Source of the DNA: Polyodon spathula
Lineage: Eukaryota > Chordata > Actinopteri > Acipenseriformes > Polyodontidae
DNA length: 64,000 nucleotides
Direction: 5' to 3'
NCBI RefSeq assembly: GCF_017654505.1
Contig: NC_054534.1
Location: forward strand, 40,406,226-40,470,225
A program made the position numbers and the translations under genes. Shown here in pieces: positions 44,594 to 57,830 of the stretch (positions within the stretch are counted from its first letter, which is position 1; each line of letters begins with the position of its first letter). The notes under the pieces were generated by a model. The model saw only the letters and a program-made list of their open reading frames with translations, searched no databases and was not told where the DNA came from.

Positions 44594-46920
44594 TGTGGCA
44601 AAGTGGTTTGCAGTGCACAGGTGCAGTGATGATGTGATTGTGAAACAGAAGACAGACAACAAAGTCGTGATCGAAACAGGTTTTATTTTTATAATCTTGG
44701 TCTGGCGACAGCAAAGAATAATCCCCATTTTGGGGATTTCTGCGTCCATCAAAACCTCGACTTTCTGGAATCCGGTAACGTCTCCCTCGCACCGTGACAC
44801 CTGGGGGAGTGATAATAGCATATTCAACAAGGTTAGTTCTACCGGTCAAGTCCGAAAAAAAAACATAATTGAACCACTCAATTAACTTAAGCAACTCTCT
44901 TTGTTGATCTGGAAGTAACTTTTCCCCCATGAGAATATCTCTGGTGCTAGGGGTCCCTAGACAGGGGCCTAAGTCATCAACTACTTCACCTGGGGTTATG
45001 AATAAGACCTCCCTTGCCTGCCAGGGCCTTTTACAGATTCACATGGTAAATGTCTTGTTCATTACGGCAATCGGGCTGTTTTATTTAATAATTTACCTTT
45101 CCTTTAGCCCGACTCACCTCATATGGCCCCTGCCATTTAGCACGCAGTTTTGATTCTGACAAGGGAAGAAGCAGCATTACTTTGTCTCCTGGTCGAAAGG
45201 TCAGAATTCATGCATTTGTATTGTAATGCTGTTGTTGTCAGTGCTTAGCCAATTTGAGATTGTCCTGGGCCAAACGACCGACCATATCTAGACAATCTCA
45301 AAGTAGGAGCACATGCTAGACTACATTTTTGGATGAGCCTTTATGCTCTTCCCACCCCTCTCTCAACAGATCGAGGATGCCAGAGAGGCTGTTGGCCGTA
45401 CAAGAGCTCGAAGGGGAAGAACCCTGTCGAACTCTGCAGCACTTCTCTCACTGCTAAGAAGGAGGTAGAGGAGAAGCATTGTCCAATGTTTTTGTTCTTG
45501 GCTCACAAATCATCTCAGCATCTGCTTTAAAGTCTGATTAAAGCGCTCCACCAAACCATCTGTCTGTGGATGATAAACAGATGTCCTGATGGGATGTATT
45601 TTTAAATATTTTATATACTTGGTATAATGTATTAGACAGGAAGTTAGTTTCATGATCAGCCAGTATCTCCTTGGGGATCCCTACTAGTTCCAAAGGGGCA
45701 GGGCCGCACTCGACCCGACCCGGCGCTACTCGCTGGCAGTCTGCGTTTCCTTGTTTATCAGCTCCGAGATGCCCCGCAAAAGGGCTATCATGTGCCAGTC
45801 TCATGACCTCGAGCCCACAAGACAGGGGAACTATCAATTGTGTTACAGGCTGTCCTGTGCCCATGTCAAGGTTTACCCTTTGAACCCACACTAGGTCTGT
45901 GCTTGAGGCCCACATGTCTGGTATATTGAGAGGGGCTGGAGTAGCTTCTGTTCTGGATGTCCCAGTAATTGTGCCCTCTCAGTCACACTGCATTCCGACT
46001 CACTTTGATTAGCGTTTGTTACCATCAGAGCATTCTCCCACCAGACCCCAGTCTCGTCTCATTGATGCACCCTCCCATTTTTAGATCCGTCTATTAGTTT
46101 TTCTAGGATGAAAAATAGGGGAAAACATTTCAGCTTGTAAGGGAAAAATATCACCAATCATTTCCCTTTTCCCTTTTTCTGCCACGTTTACCTGTGTGGC
46201 AAAGACTGCCATTAATTTCACCAGTTCTTTATAGTTTGACAGCCTGGAATTACTGGGTGTGGTAGCCTTTACGCCAACCCTACTAATAGGTAAATGTTTT
46301 ATCAGTCCCACCGATAGTATCCTTTTAGCGTGTGGTATGCCGCCGTGTCTCCATGGATAAAGGAGATAGCCATGTGACCTTGTGGCTGCCACGACACACT
46401 GCCCAAGAGAGCCGTTAGAATTAAGGTCTGCTCACACCCTGTGTCCACTAATGCGTGGGTTTTCACATAACCTAAAACCACATAAACAATACAAAGCCCC
46501 TCCCGACCATTACCCCTTTGCTTACCCGTTTCTGATGAGCAATTACAAGCTGCCACATCACATTCCATCGCAGATGGGCATGACATGGCAATGTGTCCCG
46601 GTTGCTGGCATCTAAAACAGGTAGGAGGGGCAGAGGGAGTAGAGGTTAAATATCTGTCCATTTGCTGGTATGGCAACGGGACAGGGGCAGCAAATCAACC
46701 TCAGTTGGGGCCAACCTTGGCCTCCATGAAAGGGAGGTAAGGTTACCCAATGGGGTTGGTGGACTAGGAGTTCTCGGTCTCGGTCCTGGTGGTGAGAAGA
46801 GGTGGTGCTCGGCTTCTCCATTGGGCTGGAGAGGTGAGTAGGCTGGTCTTGGCAGAGACCAGGGAGTCCTCAAAATCTTCTGCCAGTTTCACTGCCTCTT
46901 CCAAGGTGTTGGGATTGTGG
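44594..46920 (-). mobile_element. Ty3/gypsy retrotransposon relic A (Gmr1-type order), minus strand
   Basis: Reading the minus strand from 46917: a gag end (NPNTLEEAVKLAEDFEDS), a CCHC zinc knuckle CFRCQQPGHIAMSC (about 46630-46590), an aspartic protease with ALVDTGCEQTLI (about 46430), then integrase. The integrase shows its zinc-finger start (RLAHDSPFAGHLG, about 45800), a core segment (VGIPKEILADHETNFLS), a QTDGLVERFNQTLK block with the catalytic Glu in a shifted frame (about 45545), and a C-terminal module (FRPGDKVMLLLPLSESKL, WQGPYEV, about 45200-45130). Next, at 44930-44760, comes the start of reverse transcriptase (DLTGRTNLVEYAIITPPGV). Thus integrase precedes RT. A fragment of the 3' LTR (44594-about 44720, ending CCACTTTGCCACA in coding sense) closes it. 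Many frameshifts; RT core and RNase H deleted. Confidence 0.85.
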
Positions 46921-49032
46921 CGAAATGTGATGTGAATTTACATATTTTTATTTTACCCTGATATTAGGTATCGTAGAATTTTGGTATCATGTTATACCAT
47001 AGGTGTCGATATACCGCGGAACACTATTGTATAGACTGGACTGATAGGACGGGTCTTGGAAAGTCACCATTGTAGGTAGAGCTGGAGTGCAGCAGTAGAA
47101 TTACCGACAACCCCCTTCTGTGCCAAGTATTAATGCTTAATTGTTTTGTATTTTGCAAAGTCTGATGCTGGTTGTTAAGCCAACCTCCCTTTTCTGTTTC
47201 AGTAAAACTTGGCTTGCTGTGGTACCTGCTGAAGCCAACTGCTTCTTCACCACATGCACACACACACACACATACAATGGAAGGTAAGACATAGAATGTC
47301 TTATGTTATTGTTAGGGTATTGGAAAATCGATTAAACTGGGATTTTCATCAGAGGCCAATGAGAATTCCTTGATAAATAACCACTTCCAGCATTTTTCTC
47401 AGAGCGTTTTTGGCTGACATTTTCATTCAGTTCAGAATTCCAGCTACAGTATAATCTGTTCATTGATATCATGCCAGCAACAGTTCTCTTTTTCTATGGG
47501 GAATGAAGCATGAAAGACATCTTGCTAAACAGAAACACGATGAGTCAAAGGTCACTCCCCATACTGATTTATATACAGTATTTACACAGTATACAGTAAA
47601 TGCAATTAGTATTTCAAACAAAGCATTCTACAAAGGACTCTACAAAACAGACTGCAATTGTAGCACATTTTTGTGTAGCTATATTGTCGTTATATAGCTT
47701 TATAGAGTTATTATTTCTTTTCATACCTATGTCTCTTAAAACACCTTTAGATGTATATTATGAGCTGATTCAGTCTAAGGTGTCTACCACTATATTCTTT
47801 CCAAAATCTTTCGAAACCAGGAGACATTTTAATTGGAATTTTATTAACAATTGTAAAATATGACATTGATGAGGTGCCTCCTGTTTAACACCAGTTACTA
47901 CCTCCCTCCCCATGGTTTATTGTTTAATTCTCTGATTTACTGTGCTGGTCTGCTGTTTACTACACTTGGTATCACATGCAAGCTTTCCTGCTGCATTAAT
48001 TTGGACATAGTGCGAGCGGCAATTGTTGATACCTGCAGCAGACTAGGCTGGATTCAGAGCCCAGATTGACAATGACCCACCTGGTGAAACATAATCAAAT
48101 TGAAAAAAAAAAACAGCAATTAAGTATTTTTCTAAATGCTGAATGATTTCACTAATGTTTTCATTGCATCCAGATAATCAAAACCAGAGAAATTAATTGC
48201 AGCCTTTGGGACATTCGTAATTAATGGGAACATTTTGTATGAAAGATGTAGTGCTTTAAATATGAATGTTGAAGCTTGGGTGATTCAGAATACTGCTCAG
48301 TGCTGTCCTGCAGTGTTCTGGTTTTATGCAGCTGGCAAAGCAAAAGCCAGTTCCCTTCGTTCTGTGAGTATTACTCCTTGTGATTAGTTTTCAGATGGTT
48401 AGGTTTGCCCAGTGATTTTACAGCTCAGAGACGTACAGTAAATACTATGCAAATCACAACTTTGAATGTGCTATCTCTTTGTACATTTGAAGCACACATA
48501 ATGAATGTAACCCTATACTCCAGCCACAGAAATTTCAGCAGAAACACATATTCTGTGCCTTTTCTATGCAGGTATATTTTGCATGAGGTTCTTTTCATTT
48601 CCATTTGAATACTATTCACCAGATCAGTGCTTCGAGACCCCTGTGGGTTGAGCACTTGGTTGGTGTTAACTAAAAATCTATGCACTGCACAACTTAGCTG
48701 ACTCTACACACAGTGTGGTCTATTTGACTAATCTTAATGGTGGCAGATCTAAATATTGCCATTGTTTAAATCATTAGAAGGAGACTTTGAGAGCTCTCTA
48801 AAGGTCGGAACACACATTTGTGGCGCAGTAATCATGTTTTTTTTAAATAAAAATAAAAATACACGTTGTTTGTGTACACGTAACTGATGCTGCTTGCGAT
48901 ACATACAGTAAGCTTGCATTGCCGCGGCACCTTTTTGCGGCCAGTAAGAAAACTACAGCTGACTTTGGCAAAACAAAGTATTATTTAACAGTCACAGTTC
49001 TAAGCAGGTTATTAGTCACATTTTACTACTAC
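46921..49032. other. FRMD3: FRMD3 intron 1, no recognised content
   Basis: AT-rich sequence with a short CA run at about 47256 and no coding or repeat signature recognised. Confidence 0.65.
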
Positions 49033-49036
49033 TAAA

Positions 49037-49096
<60 letters not shown>
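49033..49096. repeat. (AAT)n microsatellite
   Basis: About 21 ATA/AAT units in a row. Confidence 0.96.
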
Positions 49097-49499
49097 TACA
49101 TGAACTTACGCTTGTAAAGTGATCCCTGAGATAGGGTGTGCCTCCATGATACATCGAGTCTTATACACAGTTTGTATTCAACTTTTTGTTGGGCATCTGA
49201 TAATTTACAAACAAATCCCAAACAGCAGAGGGTTTTCGAGAGATTTCTTTCAATACAGCTTACACTATAGAATGCTTTGCTGTCTTAAGAAATTAAAGTT
49301 CTGCCTCTGGATAACAAGCTGGAGGGGAGGGGGCTGATGGTGCTCAGTTTTCGAAATTAAAATTATTAGTGTTAGCGTATATTTTGTATGTTTCAAACAT
49401 ATTCTACCATATCACTTATCTCACAGTGTCTTGTACACTAGGTATTTTACTGAAGCAATGCAACCACTACAGGTTTGTTTAAATTTCCTGTAGGAACAG

Positions 49500-49718
49500 T
49501 GAAGGCGATTGCCAGCCTGACCTGTAGTCAGTTTTGTATTCGAGACCTGTTTTTGTTTGCCTTTTTATTTTCACTCTGTGACAGTGTTTTGTTTAAATAT
49601 TTATTTTCTTTGTTACTGAAATAAACAGCGCTGCAGCATCTTTTGCCCTACTTTACTGTGTTGGTTTTTCTTCCTGTATTCTGGCTTGACATCCACCACT
49701 CGGCCATCCATGTCACAG
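49500..49718 (+). mobile_element. LTR 3'-end relic
   Basis: Contains GAAATAAACAGCGCTGCAG with an AATAAA signal, and ends CACTCGGCCATCCATGTCACA. The order (poly-A signal, T-rich U5, CA end) and wording resemble the LTR at 27095-27724. It is isolated, with no internal region beside it, so it is probably a truncated solo LTR. Confidence 0.45.
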
Positions 49719-49733
49719 AACATAATTTGGATA

Positions 49734-49930
49734 TTGTATTTAACATCATATAATCAAAGAAACTACAAAATGATTTAACAAAAGTCTACCGGACTCGGAA
49801 GCTATAACAGTAGTACGGTATTTTATGTTAGATTTCGAAATGTCCAATTTTTCAGTTGGAAAATTACAAAGTGGTATGTAATTCAATATGTTAACATAAC
49901 ATTATTCAGCAGATTCATTTGTCACTACTT
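49734..49930. repeat. Dispersed repeat, copy B
   Basis: Homologous to copy A at about 3430-3640 in UBQLN1 intron 1, same orientation, with many substitutions. The downstream sequence (to about 50150) may belong to the same element but has no counterpart in copy A. Confidence 0.65.
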
Positions 49931-50150
49931 GGCTGTGATTGGTTAATTCACCGATGGTACCACAGGCAGGTAGAAAAAATCTCTCTAGATTTGATTTGAG
50001 TGGCACTGCTCAGCGACACTACGATATTATATTGCTCTGGTCTCTGCAGCACCATTCAGTAACATTAACAGCGATATTGGCGCTAAAATGCAGCCTGATA
50101 GCCGACAGCTTCACTGCTTATGTGTGTCCCGGCATTAACAGTGCGAGTTA

Positions 50151-52149
50151 ATTTTTCTCTTTATATGTAATTAACACTTTGAGGCTTGGTTCTATTTTTT
50201 TCTGCTGATGTTTAGAGTAGACCCAAGTATAACATTCAGTGTGGTTAAATTACAAATGCCATTTACAGAAAGTTACTAATACTACAGTATTTTGGATGCA
50301 AAAAATGTATACTAATTACATTTCACTCAACATGCGCACCCAGTTAAAAAAAAGGGAATTTTTTTTTAAGTTAGTCGTTGCCAATTTTTTACCCCGGTTT
50401 TAGTATGCTCAATTATTATCTGTCAAATTAAGTCAAGGTTCCTTCCAGTAAAGACATCAGATGTGGCCCTCTTATTGCCTACTGAAGAACACCGCAAGGG
50501 CAATGTAGTATGAAGCCAGTTAAATAATGTGCATGTCATTATTTGTATTTGAGTAAGCCATGGTCTGCGGTCCAGTGGTATTCCCATGACAGCTCGGAAG
50601 TTTGGAGTGTGACCAAAAAAAAAAAAAATTACGTTCTGAGCTCTCCTGGTATTTGAGCTCTGGTTTTGAAATTAAATTGGTGAATTTCAATACAAACACA
50701 GTGAGAGTTTCCAACCCATGCTGGTTGCACCGGTCTAGCAGATTCCAGTATTGAAAGAAACAACAGCTGCTGTGCTTCCCTGGAGAGCACCTATTTCAAA
50801 CAGAAACACAAATTTATAATATAAATATATTTACACATGACACATCATAAGTATATTACCTGGCGTTGAAACAAACTGAATATGTTCAGGGATTTTTACT
50901 ACCCAAGATGTGCACCCTTTTCATAAAAAGTGTTATAGAAAATAAACAACACAGGAGTGCAATGTTTTGTGTTCCACAGATTTTTCAATTCTTCTGATTT
51001 GCAAATGTGAGCACCCATTTCTTTAAATTTCCACAAGAAGATATCCATGTTAATCTAATAAACAGTATTAACTCGTCAAATCTAATATTTATTATTTGAT
51101 GAATGTTAGGTGGCGACATAATAAAACAAAAGGTAATCAAAGCCAATCAATACAATAATCTCAGCTAAGAATGACAATCTAAAAACAACAGAAGAGTCAA
51201 TTACAAATCACATTGACATAAGAGACCAACAGATATGGTAGCTAAAATCACTTGACTAAAATCACATACTGTTTTTTACTTTTAAAGAAAGGTTAAATAG
51301 CATTTACATTTTGTTGGGAACATAAAGCATTGAATATCAGCCAGATTGTCTGTTGTTACCTGCAGTCATAAAGTGGATTTTCTGCAGGAATGAATGTACT
51401 CAATGACTTTCTCTCTTGTCTTCTGTTTATTTATTACCAGTGTATAATACATTTTCCGAATGCATGGGTAATGTCTGTGGAAGCGTCGTCTTCATGTGAA
51501 TGGAATAGGAAGGCAGTTTGATTAGATGATGAATTCTCTGTAGGTGTTTGTATGTGTTTCATTAATCAAAAACATGTCTTTAAATAGTTTATATTAAGGT
51601 CTGTGGGATTTATAAGTGACTGCAAAGTGATGTCATTCATCTCACCAGAAGCAAAAGGGTACTACTTTCAATGCCTCGCAAAAAAATAACAAATAAATAA
51701 ATAACAGATTGATGTCATTACCACAAATAACAGGAAATGAGTCGGATATTGAATCTAAGTTAATAGCACTAATGCATACTTTTCTGATAATGTACTATTT
51801 CTCAAGGGATTCTTTTTCCAATATGACTGACAGTAATGTGTGGTGGTTTTGTGTGTGTGTGTGAAACACAAAACCCTCCATTCTTTTTGTATTTAAATAT
51901 TTTATGATGCTTGTCATAGTTCAAGGGGCGCGGCTGCAAAATCCATACCAATAGCAACCACATAAAGTAACTAGTGAACTCCCACCCTTAACATTGGCTC
52001 ATCTTATAGCTACAATAACTTCTTCAATTTTTTTCAATATAATATTCTAGCCATCAGAAATCAGATTCTTCACACTCCTGTTATGGAGGAGTCCTACATA
52101 ATTGTAGACCTGTTAAGGCTATGAGGCTTTTCCCTTGATTACCTGACAG
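50151..52149. other. FRMD3: FRMD3 intron 1, no recognised content
   Basis: AT-rich, no coding or repeat signature recognised apart from short homopolymer runs. Confidence 0.6.
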
Positions 52150-52350
52150 AGCTAGTCCTGCATATGAAATCCACTACATGTGCTCCTGATCCCATTTCTA
52201 CTAAACTATTCAAATATGTTTTTTTGTGTAAGAATACTCACATTTTTTAATAATTATAAATGGATCACTTTCTTCCAGTATAGTTCCCTTAGCACTTAAG
52301 ATAGATGTGGTAAAGCCATTGCTCAAGAAAACTAACTTGGACCCCAAAGT

Positions 52351-53468
52351 CTACGTTCCCTCTAAGACTTTCATTTAGTTAGATACTGTGGCTAAAGAAA
52401 CTTAACATTTTTTAGCCAAACTGGAAAAAGTTAAGCCACTTAACAATACTGTAAAACAAGTTAAACATACTGTTTCACAAGGCAAAAAGACGTGTATTTT
52501 ATTTGAATTTAAATGTCAGACCCTACCCTTTACAATACACAGAAACAGTATATTTAAAGTGCACTATAACTCTGATTCCCGTTTAATAAATGCCAAACTT
52601 AGTCATTACAGATTTCCTAAATTCTGAATAGGTTTGCATTATTTTGACTGTGACGCGGTTTTCTTTCCACTGCAGGGCAGTGCTATTAGTGTATGTTAAT
52701 ATTAATGCCTACCTGACCAACTGCAGTTCTAGTTACACAAGCTTGTACTAATGTGATTAATATATATTAGTAGGATTGTACAGCCACTACTGTATTTAAA
52801 AAACATTTTTTTTTTTTACAATGTTCCTTCACCTGGGACTACTGACAGTAATATTGCACTGATTCGAACATTAAAACTCATAGTCATCGTCATAGTGAAA
52901 CGAATCCTTCTTTTTAAAATAATATTTTTTTTCTTAAATTGTTCCTCTTTCGAATCCATCCTGTTGCTATTTCCAAAATGTATTTCAACGCATTTTAAAG
53001 AGATAGCAAACAATGAAAAAAAAACTCCCTGTGACTGTCACGGTCATATTTTAGTTGTGTGTACATGGTTGGTATTCCTTGGGCTACATCTTTCGGAACA
53101 TGATTCTGATAATTTGTCTGTACATTTTTTTTAAAAACAATATTGTTTTCATTTGGATGCCTTTTTTAAAAAAATATGTTTTACAAGCAGCGCCGTCCAC
53201 TGACAGTTTCTAATTGGAACCTCTGTCCTCCTGCCAAACACGATGTTTGTGGCATACATTTTACATGAACAAGCTAAAGGGCTTTCATTGGGCGAAATGA
53301 AATTAAACTTAAACAGTCTGTATTGATTCATCTACCAGCACACGCTAAAAGTAATCGTGCTGGCAGTCTTACACAAGTAAATTTTTCACCATGGCGAACT
53401 TGCTGAAAAATAGTTGAGCCACAAGGGAAAATGTTTCACTTGTGGCGACGTGGTGAGCGGGAACGTAG
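52351..53468. mobile_element. DNA transposon inserted in the L2 LINE (CTACGTTCCC ends)
   Basis: Starts CTACGTTCCCTCTAAG and ends GGGAACGTAG, a 10-bp perfect inverted repeat, exactly filling the gap between two halves of a continuous L2 reading. The 1.1-kb interior has no recognisable transposase. An 8-bp target duplication is not evident, so the hAT-like assignment rests only on the terminus style. Confidence 0.7.
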
Positions 53469-54499
53469 AACGTTCTTAATAATTAGCGGCCAATCCTGCC
53501 ATTTTTTTTGCTAAGGTTCTAGAGAGAATTGGTGCCAGTCGATTACACACATGTTTAGCTCTTAACAGCTCATATGAAAAAATGGCAGTCTGGATTTCGT
53601 ACTGCACATAGCATGAGACAGCACTTGTTAGAGTAGTAAATGATATGTCGATAAGTTCTGACTCGCCTTTCCCTCAATTTAAGTGCAGCTTTGATACTGT
53701 GGACCACTTCATGTTATTGAATCCTCTTGAAAGCTCAGTGGGATTGTCAGGAGGTGTCCTTTCTTTGTTCAGGTCTTATCTTTCCAATAAGCTTGTCTTT
53801 GTAGGGGAGGTGAAATCGGCACTGTCTGAAGTTGTCTGCAGTGTTCCACGTGGCTCTATTTTAGGTCCTTTTGTTATTTTTGTTGTTTCCTTTAGGTGAC
53901 ATTATCCGCAGACATGGAATGAAGTTCCATTGTTACGCTGATGATACTCAGTTGTATTTGTCTTTAAAGCCAGGAAATATTTCTGCTTGCTTGTTATTAG
54001 CTGCTTGCCTTGCTGGCATCAAGTGTTGGATGTTTGAACTTTTTGATGTTGAATTCTGATAAAACAGAAGTTAAACTAGTGGGCTGTCAGAACCAGCTAA
54101 AAGAAATGTCAGTTTACTTGAGTTAGACTTTATCAGTCTCTCATCAGAACTAAAACTAGACATGAGAAATGTAGGGGTCATCTTTGACCCTGATCTATCA
54201 TTTAAGACTCATATTAGGAAAGCTACTAAAGTATACTTTTATCATTTGAGAAATATCTATTATTTCTGTATCTGATGGTGAAAGACTAATGCATGCCTTT
54301 GTGTCATATACAATTGATTATTGTAATACAGTAATTTCTCTGGTATCCCAGAATGTATGGCATCTCGCTTACAGCTCATTCAGAACACTGCCACTAGAAT
54401 TCTGACTAAAACCAGAAAAAGTGAACCTATTACCTCTATTTTGGCCTCTTTACACTGGCATCCTCTGCAGTTTAGAATTGATTTTAAGATTTTGCAAGA

Positions 54500-55380
54500 G
54501 TGAATGAAAAAAATATGGGAGGAAGGGCCTTTTCTTTGAACTCTTTAAGGACCGGGACTCTGTTAACACAATCATACTGAAGTGGGCTTCTAGGACAGCG
54601 ATCGTGAAAACACGATAAATAAAGCACTTTGTTATGATGACTTGCAGGGCCACCACACTTTGCAGTACAGGCTTGAAACACATGTCAGTGGATAGGGGAG
54701 GGACTGACGTTCACTTCCTGATAGGTTTTTTTTTTTTTTTTTTTAGTGTGACATCACTGAGAAGGGCATTTAATGTCTAAAGGGCGGAGAAAGTTTTGGC
54801 AGCACAGAGAGAATACATCACAGCCTTCTTCAGAGAAATTTGTAAGAAATTTAAGAGACAACGCTGTAAATCCGATGTATTTGACATAGTTATATTAGAA
54901 CATTTATTCTGTCTCGTGTTTTAATATACAGTATGTTTTTACAACATTTATAAATATCAAGAAACAAGTGGAAATGAGCAGATACAATAAAACTCATAGT
55001 CATACTGATGTAGTCATAGTCATACTGATAATAATGGAATGAACAACTATTATTTTATTTATAAATATATATTTTGAGAGAATAATCGAGAGAAGTGTCC
55101 ATTATTATTTATAAAAAACCCTGAGAATAAATGTGGATTATGTAATTGCAATCACTCTGTGAAACAGTGTCTTGTAATTTGCCCAAACATCAATATTTTT
55201 CCAACAAAACTTTCAGGAAATAAAAACAACAAAATGAAATATTGTGTTGAAAACAAAAAGCAAAAAGTTTGTATGGTTTCTGAAGTACTTTATAATGTTC
55301 CCCAGAGTGTTCTGAAAAAAAGGACATCACTTTCACAATTGATTTTTAGTGAATTTTTATAGCAAGAGAGTCAATTACCA
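54500..55380. other. Second interruption of the L2 LINE, unclassified
   Basis: Non-LINE sequence between L2 coding pieces. Possible ends are AAGGACCGGG at 54547 and CCTGGTCCTT at about 55391, weakly inverted. Contains an open frame at 55159-55362 with no recognisable features and a poly-T run at 54727. Confidence 0.4.
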
Positions 55381-55540
55381 CCAAAAAACACCTGGTCCTT
55401 GGGGAGCATCCCACAAAACGCTTGGTTCTAAAACACTCCGAAATTATGGCATGCTCTATAGCCTTCTGTCAGGGAAGCTGGGACTTTTACTGTTTTTAAG
55501 TCAAGATTGAAAACATATTTTTACAAAATAGCTTTTCTAA

Positions 55541-56547
55541 CTTAGTTATCCTATTATACAATGAAAACTGCATTTTCTTTTTGTTCTTTTTCAAATTCTA
55601 ATTGTGTTAAATTTTGGTTTAGGTTTTTGTTATATTTCTACAAACTAACCGTTTTACAACAAAAAACATATTTGATATTTATTTTTTTATTTCTGTTTTA
55701 GCAAATTCTGTATATTCTATTTCTTTATGTGTGTGTGAAGCGCTTGTGATGAAAGAAATAGAAATGTGAATTGCTGTTGTTGTTTTGAGAGTCAGAGGAG
55801 ACCAAGATTGATACTGGGGATATTTGAAACAAGGCACTGGCATTAATCTGCAGATGCAGTTCCCCATCCCATAGTCTCCAGTGTTTCTGATCATCTCAGT
55901 GATCTCATCTCTGAAAGCAAAGGACAATAAAAACTGACATATATCTCTGGGGCTGCTGGGATTTGCTTATTTGCTTTTTCTCACATTGAGATGCACTGAC
56001 AGAGACAGGATGAGAGAAACTTGTGCTATAGATAAGGTTCAAAGCAGACTAATGCAATAAATCAAAAGCAACAATCACCTCAATAGGTCTTTAATCATTC
56101 CCCCAGGGAAGCTCCAAGAACAAAAACACTGCATATTTTAGAAAGGATTCAGCTGCTTATATTGCCATCAGCAGTTTTCTGTTAGGAGTTCCTATACTGA
56201 GCCCTCAAAAGAGGTGCTGGTGGGTTAATATGAGGGCTGTGGAATATTAATTCTGTGTATTGTCTGTTGCTCATATACCATGCTATCAAAAACTGGGCTG
56301 TCACAGTTGTTATTTTTCAAGTTATTTTCAAAGGGTTGGTTGAGCTGAGGTGTGACGATTGCCGATTATCATAGGAGGTGTGAGAAATCCCCGATTTGCT
56401 CTTGAAACCCTCTGGAATGAATGAGAATGGCATGTCTTGGTAGTACCCATCTGCAACGCCAAACCCCATTCCAGTACTTTCTGCATAACACACTAAGGGG
56501 CAGGTGTGCTAAGATAGGCCAGTCACAGCGTAAACACTGCACTGAAT
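55541..56547. other. FRMD3: FRMD3 intron 1, no recognised content
   Basis: No coding or repeat signature recognised. Confidence 0.6.
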
Positions 56548-57469
56548 CTAGGATTCGGTTTCGGCCCGAATACCTACTTTTTGAGCAGGGTTCGGTTTCG
56601 GCTGAATATTTAGGATTCGGTGAATCGAATCCGAATCCTGTATCTGCCCAGACGCACATGCACTTTAATACTTCCCCCTAATGTGTGCAGTTCTTTAAAT
56701 TAAATAAAAGACACAAATCTGGTATTGAACATAACTGTTGTATTTAGTAACAAGAACATGCTTGATGAACTCTGTTGCAGCTCTCAACTCCCTAAATTAC
56801 TAGTGGCGCACGCACTAAACACGTCACGCAGCTACTGAATGCAAACATACCCTCGTATGCAACAGCACAGTCACATCACAATTTTCATGGAGTAAAGTTA
56901 TACAGTAAACCTGTAATATATAGTAATGGCAAACTGTGTCAGTACAAGTTGAACCATTTGGGAATGGTTGTTTTATTAAAATATTTTTGTAGCCTGTTTG
57001 ATATGTGTTACATACACGGTGCATTTAAATCAACGTGGGTTTTATTTCGCAGGGAGAGTCAGGTCACTTGTCATGGTAATTTTTTTCCTCATAGCTCACA
57101 GATCAGGTGACACAGGTTGAAACATCATTAAAGAAAATAGAGGGTAGGGCAAAGATGCAGCTGTCCTTTCTTGTTAAGTTAAAGTAAACAGAACTATATT
57201 TTGATGTTTCTTTAGCTTTAAATTGTGTAAGTTTCAAACTGAAATCTTATTTCAGGGATATATTTCCATTCGGTAATAAAAATGCTATTAACTAAAAGGC
57301 TCAAAACTACAGATTATGCGCGTCCCTTCTTGGTAGCTGCCAGTCTGTTTTTCATTCAACAGTTTCCTTCAATTTTCTTGACAGTTTTTGTAGATTCATT
57401 ATTCGGTTCGGTATTCTACCGAATCTTTTGAGATGGATTCTGTATTCAGACGAATCGGTGAATCCCTAG
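56548..57469. mobile_element. hAT-like non-autonomous element (CTAGGGATTC ends)
   Basis: The left end CTAGGATTCGG and right end GAATCCCTAG are inverted. Inside both ends lie palindrome-prone CGAATCCGAATCC and ACCGAATC motifs, typical of a hAT-type terminus family. No transposase is visible and no clear target duplication was seen. Confidence 0.55.
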
Positions 57470-57582
57470 TTTATGCGACATTGTTCAAATAAATAGTGGG
57501 CGTTAAGTCATGGTTTGCTGCAACAGAGGGTGCACAAAGTATAACATGCAAGGGTGCAAGAATCAAAGTAACATTAACACTG

Positions 57583-57607
57583 TTATATATATATATATAT
57601 ATATATA
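57583..57607. repeat. (TA)n microsatellite
   Basis: About 12 TA units. Confidence 0.93.
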
Positions 57608-57642
57608 GGCAGTTTAATCCCATCAGATTATATAGTGGGACC

Positions 57643-57730
57643 TGTGGCAAAGTGGTTAACAGTATGCAGGTGCAGGTGATCAAGTCACAAAATAAATCAT
57701 GCTGCTGCATTGCACACATTGATGTACAAT
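57643..57730 (-). mobile_element. LTR fragment related to gypsy relic A
   Basis: TGTGGCAAAGTGGTTAACAG and the following TGCAGGTGCAGGTGAT match the left edge of the relic at 44594 (TGTGGCAAAGTGGTTTGCAG, then a TGCAGTGATG-type continuation). In coding sense it is the terminal part of U5. Only this short piece remains. Confidence 0.55.
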
Positions 57731-57784
57731 GTGAAGGAAATATTATTTTAAATTGAAACTACATGATTTTAATGTTTTTTTTAA

Positions 57785-57786
<2 letters not shown>

Positions 57787-57830
<44 letters not shown>
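57787..57830. repeat. (ATT)n microsatellite
   Basis: About 14 ATT units. Confidence 0.95.

Larger units (their letters stand above)
52150..55540 (+). mobile_element. L2-type LINE relic, plus strand, split by insertions
   Basis: Three collinear pieces of an L2-clade reverse transcriptase: STTCAPDPISTKL-like and VVKPLLKKTNLDPK (52170-52350); then from 53485 NFWPILPFF-like, SGFRTAHS, and the catalytic CYADDTQLYLSLKP (about 53935-53975), through LASLHWHPLQFRIDFKIL (to about 54500); then a C-terminal FKSRLKTYFYKIAF-like end (about 55490-55540). Stops and frameshifts are frequent, so this is an old copy. Interruptions lie at 52351-53468 and about 54500-55380. Confidence 0.85.
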
